A DNA stretch of 5,319 bases from NCBI GenBank assembly GCA_028698405.1, contig JAQVDF010000172.1:1-5319 (forward strand). The letters are read 5' to 3'. Shown here in pieces: positions 1 through 5,291 of the stretch. The stretch comes from Phenylobacterium sp. Its GTDB lineage: Bacteria > Pseudomonadota > Alphaproteobacteria > Caulobacterales > Caulobacteraceae. The translations under genes were made by a program, and so were the position numbers. The first letter of the stretch is position 1. Each line of letters begins with the position of its first letter. The notes under the pieces are model-generated. The model was not told where the DNA came from. It saw nothing but the letters and a program-made list of their open reading frames with translations, and ran no database searches.

Positions 1-144
1 CTCGGGGTCGCGCCCCATCGGCGGGGCGGCCGGCGAAGCCGGGGCCGGCTTTGGCGCGGGCGCGGGGGCAGGCGCCGGTTCGGCAGCCTCGGGCCGCGGA
101 GGCAGCGGCGCGGTCTGCAGCGAGGACAGGCCGAAACGCGCCAT
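1..144 (-). CDS. CpaF-like Tad pilus ATPase, N-terminal fragment (cut by window edge)
   Basis: This open frame starts with ATG at 144 and runs off the left edge after 48 codons. The ATG shares one base with the cpaE stop (TGATG), so it is probably translated by coupling to cpaE; no good Shine-Dalgarno sequence is visible. The visible protein begins MARFGLSSLQ and then becomes a Pro/Ala-rich stretch (about residues 13-43), ending ...MGRDPE at the edge. Nothing catalytic is visible. The CpaF assignment is inferred from position: in Tad/Cpa operons cpaF, the hexameric secretion ATPase that drives Flp pilus assembly at the inner membrane, normally follows cpaE, and CpaF proteins often carry a variable disordered N-terminus before the ATPase core. 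The reading frame is well supported; the product name less so. Confidence 0.6.
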   Translation of the reverse strand, partial: MARFGLSSLQTAPLPPRPEAAEPAPAPAPAPKPAPASPAAPPMGRDPE

Positions 145-1319
145 CAGGCCGCCCGCGTAGCCTGGGCCTTGCGCCGCTTCTCGTCGGCGATCAGCCGGTC
201 CACCAGAACCGAGACGTCGCGCACGATGCGCGACTTCGGCCGGTGCTGGGCGATGGGCCCGCCGAGATTGACCGAGGCGGCGGCCGCCTCCCAGTCGGAG
301 CTGACGCCGGCCTCGGCCTTGCGCTGCAGGGCGCGCTCGGCCTCGGCCATGGTCGGCGCGGGGCCGAACATGCGGGTGGCCAGGCGGTTCAGTACGATCC
401 GCGGGGTCGGCCCCTCGGGCAGGCGACGCTCGATCTCCTCGGACAGCGAACGGGCGGCGATCAGCGCCGGCACGGTCAGTTCGGACACCACCAGCACCTC
501 GTCGGAGCCGGCCAGCACGTCGACGGTCCACGGCCGGCGGTGACGGGGGATGTCGATCACCACCCAGTCGTAGGCCTCGCACGTGAGCTCGAGGATGCGC
601 AGCACCGCCTCGCGCGGGACGAGGTCGAAGCCTTCCGGGTCGCGCGGGCAGGCCAGGAGGTCGAGCTGCTTGGTCACCGGCACGGCGAAGGCCGGCAGCA
701 TCGAGGCGTCGATCCGCTCTGCGTGGGCGCCGAACTCCGCCAGCCGCAGGGCGGGCGTCGCGCCCAGATAGGCCGCGGCCGCGCCGTCCGCGAGATTGAG
801 GTCCACCAGGCAGACGCTGCGTTCCTTGCGGCTGCGCTGGGCCAGGGCGTAGGCCACCTCGATGGCCACGGTGGTAGAGCCCGCGCCGCCGACCGCGCCG
901 GTGATGGTCCAGCAGCGCGAGGTGGAGACCGGGGCGCCGCCGGCGGCGGCGCTCGACGAGGCCAGCAGGCTGATCACGGCCCGGGTCAGCTGCTCGGGCT
1001 TGAAGGGGGCTTCGAGCACGTCGGACCTCTCCAGTTTCAGCAACGCCCGCACGAGGCCGGCCGGCAGGCGGGCCCCGATCAGCAGGGTGGGCGGCGGGGC
1101 GGGCAGGTCGGCGAGGCTGGCGAGCGCGGCGACCAGGGCCTCGGGGTCGGTGGAATCGGCGTCGATCAGGACGAGGTCGGCCACCTCGGGCCCGAAGGCG
1201 CGCAGCCGCTCCACGCCGGCGATCTCGAGCACGGCGCCGAACAGCGGGCCCTCGGCCACCGGGCCAAGGCCCTCGCCCACCGCCAGGATGCGTCGGCCGG
1301 TCAAGCTCGGCATGCTCAT
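144..1319 (-). CDS. cpaE: CpaE, MinD/ParA-like Tad pilus assembly protein
   Basis: CpaE proteins are cytoplasmic MinD/ParA-family proteins associated with localisation and assembly of Tad (Flp) pili. I place the start at ATG 1319 (391 aa) because GAGGA lies at 1331-1327 with a 7-nt spacer. An in-frame ATG at 1367 would give 407 aa but has no Shine-Dalgarno and sits on a palindrome. Numbering from 1319, residues about 8-122 look like a receiver-type fold: a strand ending LVLIDAD, then TLLIGAR, then APFKPEQL. The acidic pair near the receiver N-terminus is absent, so phosphorylation is doubtful. The ATPase domain starts near residue 136. Its P-loop reads GAVGGAGSTT (141-150) and lacks the signature lysine of the deviant Walker A motif, as CpaE proteins often do. 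VCLVDLNLADG (about 169-179) and the Walker B-like WVVIDIP (252-258) follow. The gene overlaps the next one as TGATG. The family call is firm; the start is less certain. Confidence 0.88.
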   Translation of the reverse strand: MSMPSLTGRRILAVGEGLGPVAEGPLFGAVLEIAGVERLRAFGPEVADLVLIDADSTDPEALVAALASLADLPAPPPTLLIGARLPAGLVRALLKLERSDVLEAPFKPEQLTRAVISLLASSSAAAGGAPVSTSRCWTITGAVGGAGSTTVAIEVAYALAQRSRKERSVCLVDLNLADGAAAAYLGATPALRLAEFGAHAERIDASMLPAFAVPVTKQLDLLACPRDPEGFDLVPREAVLRILELTCEAYDWVVIDIPRHRRPWTVDVLAGSDEVLVVSELTVPALIAARSLSEEIERRLPEGPTPRIVLNRLATRMFGPAPTMAEAERALQRKAEAGVSSDWEAAAASVNLGGPIAQHRPKSRIVRDVSVLVDRLIADEKRRKAQATRAA

Positions 1320-1420
1320 GATGACGTCCTCGAATTCGCGGTCCGAACGGCGACCGGTCGGCCCCATTCGGCGCCGGCGCCGAAGAACATCGGGTTAAGA
1401 GCGATCGCGCGCGCGAGCAT
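1316..1420 (-). CDS. possible 34-residue small ORF between cpaC and cpaE (cpaD position)
   Basis: This is an ATG-started frame of 34 codons plus stop, beginning 9 nt after the cpaC stop. A GAGG overlapping that stop lies 7 nt upstream of the ATG. The frame ends with TGA overlapping the cpaE start as ATGA, which would allow translational coupling. The peptide begins MLARAIALNPMFFGAGAEWG; I recognise no family, signal peptide or lipobox. It lies where cpaD usually is, but I see no similarity to CpaD. Third-position GC is roughly 76 percent, which looks lower than in the neighbouring genes, and an open frame this short is common by chance in GC-rich DNA. It may be non-coding spacer or a remnant. 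Confidence 0.2.
   Translation of the reverse strand: MLARAIALNPMFFGAGAEWGRPVAVRTANSRTSS
1327..1331 (-). promoter_or_regulatory. Shine-Dalgarno that decides the cpaE start
   Basis: The minus strand reads GAGGA here, followed by 7 nt (CGTCATC) and ATG at 1319. No comparable purine-rich sequence precedes the longer in-frame ATG at 1367, whose upstream sequence is a GC palindrome. This favours the shorter CpaE. Confidence 0.6.
1367..1384. repeat. perfect 18-bp palindrome in the cpaC-cpaE spacer
   Basis: TTCGGCGCCGGCGCCGAA is identical to its own reverse complement. In the operon transcript it can fold as a 7-bp GC-rich stem with a 4-nt loop. No run of U follows on the minus strand, so it does not look like an intrinsic terminator. 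It could act as an RNA processing or stability hairpin, or be an incidental GC palindrome. Confidence 0.55.
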
Positions 1421-1429
1421 CGGCCGGCC

Positions 1430-1921
1430 TCAGGGCTCGCGCCCGACCGGGCCGAGCGGCGGCGCGCTGGCCGCGGTCGCACCCATCAGGATCAGGTCGA
1501 TGGCGCTCGGCTCGTCGAAGGCGCCCAGCGGGTTGGGCTGTTGCGGGCCGAGATCGGCGGCGGTGGCCAGCCGCGGCGTCACGATGATCACCAGCTCGGT
1601 TTCGTTGCGCCGCCACCTGGTGGAGCGGAACAGGGCTCCGAGCACAGGGACGTCGCCCAGGCCGGGCACCTCGCGCATCGAGTTCAGGTAGTCCTGCTGG
1701 AACAGGCCCGCGATGGCGAAGCTCTCGCCACTGCGCAGCTCCACCGTGGTCGCCGCCCGACGGACCGACAGGCTCGGCACGTCGAAGCCGTTGGTGCGCA
1801 GGCTGTTACGCGGGTCGATGGCGCTGACCTCGGGGGCGACCTTCAGCTTGACCAGGCCGTTGTCCTGGACGACCGGCTCGAAGTCGAGGGTGACGCCGAA
1901 GGGCCGGAACTCGATGGTCAC
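1430..1921 (-). CDS. CpaC C-terminal part (163 aa from GTG): secretin barrel half
   Basis: This is the second open frame of the broken cpaC. The first possible codon at the junction is GTG at 1921, overlapping the upstream stop as GTGA; in an intact gene this would simply be an internal Val (…EQVTIEFRPFG). Conserved secretin features are TIEFRPFGVTLDFEPVV (2-18), GESFAIAGL (65-73), EVPGLGDVPVLGALFRS (84-100) and ELVIIVTPRL (109-118). There is no signal peptide, so a separately initiated product would stay in the cytoplasm and could not restore the secretin. Confidence 0.7.
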   Translation of the reverse strand: MTIEFRPFGVTLDFEPVVQDNGLVKLKVAPEVSAIDPRNSLRTNGFDVPSLSVRRAATTVELRSGESFAIAGLFQQDYLNSMREVPGLGDVPVLGALFRSTRWRRNETELVIIVTPRLATAADLGPQQPNPLGAFDEPSAIDLILMGATAASAPPLGPVGREP

Positions 1922-2760
1922 TGCTCGTCGCCGGCCGGCACCGGGAAGGGGAATTCGCCGCCGGCCAGGAAGCTGGCCTTCTCGCCGGAGAGCGCCGCCA
2001 GATTCGGCCGCGCCAAGGTTCGCACGACACCCTTCTCCTCCAGGGCGGTGATGGTCACGTCGAACGAGGCGGTGCCGACCGTGCTGGAGAGCCGCAGGAC
2101 GCCGGCCGGCGTCGACAGGTTGGCCGGGCGGCCGGAGATCTCGCCGTGCGAGAGGAAGGCGAAGGTGGAGTTGTTGGCCGCGGCGATGTCGAAGCCGAGC
2201 TCGTTCAGAGCCGTGCGGCTGGCCTCCAGGATGCGCACCTCGAGGATCACCTGCTGCGAGGCGTCGACGGTCAGGGCCGAGGTGACCGATTCCGGGGCGA
2301 TCTTCTCGGCCAGCGCCTTGGCCTTCACCGCCGCGGCGGTGTTGGACACCTGGCCGGTCAGGAGCAGGCCGTTGCCGAGGTTGCGGACCACGATCTTCTC
2401 GCCGGGCAGAGCGGCGGCCAGGTCCTGCTGCAGGGCCTCGGCGTCGTAGCCGACGCGCACGTCGACGACCTCCATCAGGTCGCCGCGGCGGCTGTAGATG
2501 AGCAGGTTGGTCGAGCCGAGCTTCTTGCCGCGGACGTAGAAGTTCTGGTCGGTGGTGGCCACGATCTGGGCCGTCTCGGGCTGGGCGACCACGATCTTCG
2601 AGGCCGGCGCGTCGAGGCGGAACGACAGCGACTTGTCGACCGGCACGGTGATCGTCCGGCTGCGGGCGCTCTCGGCCGGGAAGGCGTCGGCCAGGGCCTG
2701 CGGGGCCGCGCCGGTCAGCGCCAGGACGGCGGCGAGGGAGATGCTCAGGATACGCGACAT
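1918..2760 (-). CDS. CpaC N-terminal part (280 aa): signal peptide, N-domain, BON, start of secretin domain
   Basis: This is the first open frame of the broken cpaC. It ends PFPVPAGDEQ and then TGA at 1920-1918. The product would be exported by its signal peptide and could fold its periplasmic domains, but it lacks the C-terminal half of the secretin domain that forms most of the membrane-inserted barrel. It is therefore not expected to build a channel. Confidence 0.7.
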   Translation of the reverse strand: MSRILSISLAAVLALTGAAPQALADAFPAESARSRTITVPVDKSLSFRLDAPASKIVVAQPETAQIVATTDQNFYVRGKKLGSTNLLIYSRRGDLMEVVDVRVGYDAEALQQDLAAALPGEKIVVRNLGNGLLLTGQVSNTAAAVKAKALAEKIAPESVTSALTVDASQQVILEVRILEASRTALNELGFDIAAANNSTFAFLSHGEISGRPANLSTPAGVLRLSSTVGTASFDVTITALEEKGVVRTLARPNLAALSGEKASFLAGGEFPFPVPAGDEQ

Positions 2761-2768
2761 GGGGGATG

Positions 2769-2774
2769 CTTCCT
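2769..2774 (-). promoter_or_regulatory. Shine-Dalgarno of cpaC
   Basis: The minus strand reads AGGAAG, 8 nt before ATG 2760, within the 21-nt cpaB-cpaC gap. It supports the chosen cpaC start, which also gives a proper signal peptide. Confidence 0.6.
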
Positions 2775-2781
2775 GCGAGCC

Positions 2782-3633
2782 CTACGCGCCTTCGGACGCG
2801 GGTTTGTCGCCTTCGATGACGAGGATCGGCGAGGACCGCCGGGCCGGTGCGCGGGCGCCGCCGGCTGGGGCCGCGCGGCTTGGAGCGGGCGGGACGACGG
2901 AGACCACGTCGTAGGTGTCCACCGGCGCGGTCGGCTCGATTTCGGCCGAACCGGCGCGGCGAAGAGCGAGGGACAGGCTGCCCAGATCGGCCGCGACGGC
3001 CAGCTTCTGGGCGTCCTCCATGCGCACCTCCAGGGTGGCCGTGCGCGGCGACGAGGGTTCGGTGGAGGTGGGATCGGCGTTCAGGTCGACGCCCAGCAGG
3101 CGCACGTTCTGCAGCACCACCTCGGTGACCAGCCGCCGGTGCTCGGCGTCGGGCGACAGGTCGCGCATCAGCAGCACGTCCACCCGGTCGCCGGGCAGGG
3201 CCAGACCGCCGACGCCGGAGACGTCGGTCACCCGGATGGCGTAGGCGCGGTGGCCCTCGGCGATCGCCGCCGCGACCGACGGACGGGCGCCGGCGCCGCT
3301 GAGCTTGGCCGGCAGGATCGCCTCCTTGGCGGCGATCGCGGTCAGCACGACCGGCGGGCCGCCGTCGTCCTGGGTGAGGATCTGGTCGATGGAAGCGTAG
3401 GCGCCGGCCGGGGCGCTCTCCGGCGGGTACTGCGCCAGGGTCAGGTGCTCGGGGGCCAGCTTCACGCCGTAGCCGATCGGCTTGGCGGCCACGACCACCG
3501 GCACGGTGCGGGCGGCGGCGCGCACTTCGGTGGCGCCCGCCTCTTCCTGCGGCAGCACCACCTTGGCGACGAACAGCGCGGCCAACCCCAAGGCCGCCGA
3601 CGCGCCCAAGCTAACGATGGTGACAAGTCGCAT
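2782..3633 (-). CDS. cpaB: CpaB/RcpC, Tad pilus periplasmic assembly protein
   Basis: CpaB (RcpC) is a periplasmic, inner-membrane-anchored component of the Tad pilus machine that works with the CpaC secretin. The 283-aa protein starts at ATG 3633 with MRLVTIVSLGASAALGLAAL, a typical CpaB N-terminal membrane anchor or signal (about 4-23). Residues about 44-110 form a SAF domain (VPVVVAAKPIGYGVKLAPEHL, then YPPESAPAGAY). Residues about 115-228 match the RcpC/CpaB domain: YAIRVTDVSGVGGLALPGD before VDVLLM, then TEVVLQNVRLLGVD and a TLEVRMEDAQKLAVAADLG block. The tail after residue 247 is Pro/Ala/Arg-rich and likely disordered. It is the first gene of the visible operon; the preceding Shine-Dalgarno is weak (GAG about 9 nt upstream). 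No cpaA or pilin gene precedes it. Length and domain order are normal for the family. Confidence 0.9.
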   Translation of the reverse strand: MRLVTIVSLGASAALGLAALFVAKVVLPQEEAGATEVRAAARTVPVVVAAKPIGYGVKLAPEHLTLAQYPPESAPAGAYASIDQILTQDDGGPPVVLTAIAAKEAILPAKLSGAGARPSVAAAIAEGHRAYAIRVTDVSGVGGLALPGDRVDVLLMRDLSPDAEHRRLVTEVVLQNVRLLGVDLNADPTSTEPSSPRTATLEVRMEDAQKLAVAADLGSLSLALRRAGSAEIEPTAPVDTYDVVSVVPPAPSRAAPAGGARAPARRSSPILVIEGDKPASEGA

Positions 3634-3654
3634 GACTTACTCGGATCGCCCCCA

Positions 3655-3671
3655 GTTCGACGGGCTCGAAC
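3655..3671. repeat. inverted repeat GTTCGA-N5-TCGAAC upstream of cpaB
   Basis: GTTCGACGGGCTCGAAC is a perfect 6-bp inverted repeat with a 5-nt spacer. It ends 21 nt before the cpaB start codon. If transcribed it would fold as a hairpin just above the ribosome-binding region; as DNA it could be an operator. Confidence 0.5.
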
Positions 3672-3797
3672 CTAGGCAACCCCATCTTGCGATATGAGAA
3701 ACCAACGTGGTGAAGGCCGGTTAATCGTTGGCCACATTTCGTCCGCTGTTCTCAGTGTGACGTCTCTACATCTGTCCCTCGAAGACGGCAAGTATTC

Positions 3798-3810
3798 GCC
3801 TGAATCAGGC
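3798..3810. repeat. 13-bp palindrome centred on a GANTC site
   Basis: GCCTGAATCAGGC has perfect 6-bp arms around one central base, and its core GAATC (3802-3806) is a GANTC sequence, the CcrM methylation target in many alphaproteobacteria. A protein bound to the palindrome would cover the methylatable adenines. Methylation control is an inference only. Confidence 0.5.
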
Positions 3811-3817
3811 CACATCT

Positions 3818-3836
3818 GTTTACAGGCGGCGTAAAC
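3818..3836. repeat. inverted repeat GTTTAC-N7-GTAAAC
   Basis: GTTTACAGGCGGCGTAAAC is a perfect 6-bp inverted repeat with a 7-nt spacer (centre-to-centre 13 bp). The AT-rich arms and the spacing look like an operator for a dimeric regulator. It lies 7 bp from the GANTC palindrome. I cannot name the regulator. Confidence 0.5.
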
Positions 3837-3905
3837 CTGAACGCTTGGGTGGAGGGGCGATCGCGAGCGAAAGCGCGGCCGCATCGGCCGAGGACTTGCG
3901 GGCAC

Positions 3906-3933
3906 TTGATCGATCGCAAGGTCCGGCTATCTA
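3906..3933 (+). promoter_or_regulatory. possible promoter of the glycosyltransferase gene
   Basis: TTGATC (3906-3911) is followed after 16 bp by TATCTA (3928-3933), the latter within GCTATCTAT, which partly resembles the Caulobacter housekeeping -10 element. The -35 matches TTGACA at four of six positions and the -10 is weak. Transcription would start near 3941, leaving a leader of about 65 nt before ATG 4008. Confidence 0.3.
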
Positions 3934-4007
3934 TTTCGCGACAAGCTTGACCAAGAGGGTGGAGCGATGGCCGCGACTTCGATCAAGCTTTCCAGCGGGC
4001 GCGCGAG

Positions 4008-5213
4008 ATGATGCATGCGACGGCGCAACCCGAGGCGCTTGCCGCTGGACCCTTGCGCGCGCATGCGGGCCGGCCGACCCGCCTCGTCGACACCACCATG
4101 CTCTATGCGCCCCACAGCGGCGGGGTGAAGCGCTACCTGCTGGCCAAGCGCGACTGGATCGCCGCCAACCGGCCGCGGGTGCGCCACAACCTGGTGCTGC
4201 CCGGGCGCAAGGACGCCCACGACGGCCACGGGCTATGGTCGATCTACACCGCGCCGCTGCCCTTCGGGAAAGGGTACCGCTGGCCGGTCAGCAAGACCGC
4301 CTGGATGGAGCGGCTGATCCGCCGCCGTCCGACCCTGATCGAGGCGGGCGACCCGTACACGCCGGGACTTGCGGCCCAGCGCGCCGGCGAGGTGCTGGGC
4401 GTGCCGGTCGTCGGCTTCTGCCATACCGACCTGCCGGCGCTGGCGGCCCTGCACCTCGGCGAATGGGCCGAGGAGCCGGTGCGCAAGCGTTGGGCGAAGA
4501 TCTACAGCCAGTTCGACGCCGTGCTCGCCCCGAGCCGTTTCGTCGCCCAGCGGCTGCACGAGGCGGGCGTGGAGAAGGCCCAGGCCCTGACGCTCGGCGT
4601 GGACACCGGCGTCTTCCGGCCGGACCTGGCAGACCGCGACGGGCTGCGCGCCCGGCTCGGCCTGCCCGCCGACCACCGCCTGCTGGTGTTCGCCGGCCGC
4701 CCGGCGCGCGAGAAGCGGATCGACGTGATGGTCGAGGCTGTCGAGCGGCTGGATCCGGGCACAACGCTGTTGCTGGTCGGCGCCGGCGAGGTGGCGCCCG
4801 CCTCCGACCGCGTCATCGGCCTGCCCTACATCCAGGATCCGACGGCGCTGGCCAGGCTGCTGGCCAGTTGCGACGGCTTCCTGCACGCCAACCCCGACGA
4901 GCCGCTCGGGCTGATCGTGCTCGAGGCCCTGTCCTGCGGGCTGCCGGTGGTGGGGGTGCATTCTGGCGGCGTCGCCGAGACGGTGGACGCCGAGGTCGGC
5001 GAACTTGCCGAGGCCTCCGAGCCGGCGGCGCTGGCCGAGGCCATAGATGCGCTGTTCGCCCGCGACCTCGCCGAACTCTCCCGCAAGGCCCGCGCCCGCG
5101 CCGTGGCGCGGCACAGCTGGGGCGCGGTGTTCGAGAGCCTGATGGAGGTCTACGCCGGCCTCACGGGCGACGCCAACTTCCTGGACCCCGCCGCCGTCCG
5201 CGAGCTGCACTGA
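4008..5213 (+). CDS. GT4-family (GT-B fold) glycosyltransferase, MgtA/GDP-mannose-dependent type
   Basis: This is a 401-aa cytoplasmic or membrane-associated sugar transferase using a nucleotide-sugar donor. The N-terminal domain contains the acceptor-side glycine motif SGGVKRYL (37-44), GFCHTDLPAL (136-145) and APSRFVAQRL (174-183), then LGVDTGVFRP (196-205). The donor-binding domain has FAGRPAREKRIDV (228-240), LLLVGAGE (254-261) and the E-x7-E motif with Glu298 and Glu306 (EPLGLIVLE), followed by ALSCGLPVVG and HSGGVAE. These are standard GT4 signatures, and the pattern is closest to what I recall of alpha-mannosyltransferases such as MgtA; the actual sugar and acceptor cannot be read from sequence. 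The frame opens only after a stop at 3948, and 4008 is the first start codon in it; an ATG at 4011 is equally possible, with weak ribosome-binding sequence (GCGAG). The first 24 residues precede the conserved VDTTMLYAPHSGG. It may act in envelope glycolipid or polysaccharide synthesis rather than in the pilus system. Confidence 0.88.
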   Translation: MMHATAQPEALAAGPLRAHAGRPTRLVDTTMLYAPHSGGVKRYLLAKRDWIAANRPRVRHNLVLPGRKDAHDGHGLWSIYTAPLPFGKGYRWPVSKTAWMERLIRRRPTLIEAGDPYTPGLAAQRAGEVLGVPVVGFCHTDLPALAALHLGEWAEEPVRKRWAKIYSQFDAVLAPSRFVAQRLHEAGVEKAQALTLGVDTGVFRPDLADRDGLRARLGLPADHRLLVFAGRPAREKRIDVMVEAVERLDPGTTLLLVGAGEVAPASDRVIGLPYIQDPTALARLLASCDGFLHANPDEPLGLIVLEALSCGLPVVGVHSGGVAETVDAEVGELAEASEPAALAEAIDALFARDLAELSRKARARAVARHSWGAVFESLMEVYAGLTGDANFLDPAAVRELH

Positions 5214-5291
5214 GCCGGCGGACGGTGGCCGTGCGCGTGCAGACCGGCCGCGCCTGATCTACACAACGCCGCGGGACGAAGGGGGAAGCGG

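Larger units (their letters stand above)
1430..2760 (-). pseudogene. cpaC: CpaC, Tad pilus outer-membrane secretin, broken by a one-base frameshift
   Basis: CpaC forms the outer-membrane secretin ring through which Flp/Tad pili leave the cell. The start is ATG 2760, with AGGAAG 8 nt upstream and 21 nt after the cpaB stop. Residues 1-24 are a signal peptide (hydrophobic core, then QALA before the likely cleavage site). Residues about 36-103 resemble the secretin pilus N-terminal domain, about 105-165 a BON-like domain (KIVVRNLGNGLLLTGQVSN), and the secretin domain starts near 170 (VILEVRILEA). The first frame stops at codon 281, right after the GGEFPFPVP motif. The next conserved secretin block, TIEFRPFGV, continues in the other frame, as do VPGLGDVPVLGALFRS and ELVIIVTPRL. 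Joined by one added base the product is 443 aa, close to a normal CpaC length. As written, no complete secretin is made. A sequencing or assembly error is a serious alternative to true inactivation. Confidence 0.85.
3634..4007. promoter_or_regulatory. divergent intergenic control region between cpaB and the glycosyltransferase gene
   Basis: These 374 bases separate two outward-facing genes and should hold promoters for both. Roughly 3680-3840 is visibly less GC-rich than the coding DNA around it. I see three perfect inverted repeats (3655-3671, 3798-3810, 3818-3836), direct repeats of ACATCTGT (3768 and 3812) and GGCCACAT (3730 and 3808), one GANTC site (3802-3806), and a possible plus-strand promoter (3906-3933). 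The minus strand carries TTAACC near 3725, a resemblance to half of a CtrA box, but the second half is poor (TCAC instead of TTAA after 7 nt). I could not pick a convincing -35/-10 pair for cpaB. The part 3841-3905 holds only GC-rich dyads such as CGGCCG-CAT-CGGCCG (3876-3890). Confidence 0.6.

Noticed and set aside
1918..1926. Programmed -1 ribosomal frameshift joining the two cpaC frames
   Set aside because: The sequence before the stop (GAC GAG CAG TGA) has no slippery heptamer, and secretins are not known to use frameshifting; a one-base indel or sequencing error is simpler.
51..3675. Very long plus-strand open frames (546, 302 and 509 codons) opposite the pilus genes
   Set aside because: They are antisense to cpaE, cpaC and cpaB, have Gly/Arg/His/Gln-rich low-complexity translations with no family motifs, and are the usual by-product of third-position GC bias.
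3662..3676. tRNA T-loop-like sequence GGTTCGAGCCC on the minus strand
   Set aside because: The flanking bases do not form a 5-bp T-stem beyond two pairs and no anticodon or acceptor arm is present; it is part of the GTTCGA/TCGAAC dyad.
3715..3727. CtrA binding site near cpaB
   Set aside because: Only one TTAA half is good (TTAACC on the minus strand); after 7 nt the second half reads TCAC, so the match is too weak to annotate.
3672..3905. Minus-strand 77-codon ORF in the divergent intergenic region
   Set aside because: It covers the low-GC regulatory part, has no recognisable domain, no G/C third-position bias like the neighbouring genes, and no clear Shine-Dalgarno.
3845..5257. Plus-strand 470-codon frame longer than the glycosyltransferase it overlaps
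   Set aside because: Its translation is Arg/Pro/Gly-rich without motifs, while the overlapping 401-aa frame carries all GT4 signatures; it is a GC-driven shadow.
5214..5291. Terminator after the glycosyltransferase gene
   Set aside because: GC-rich short dyads are present but no clear stem followed by a T run.
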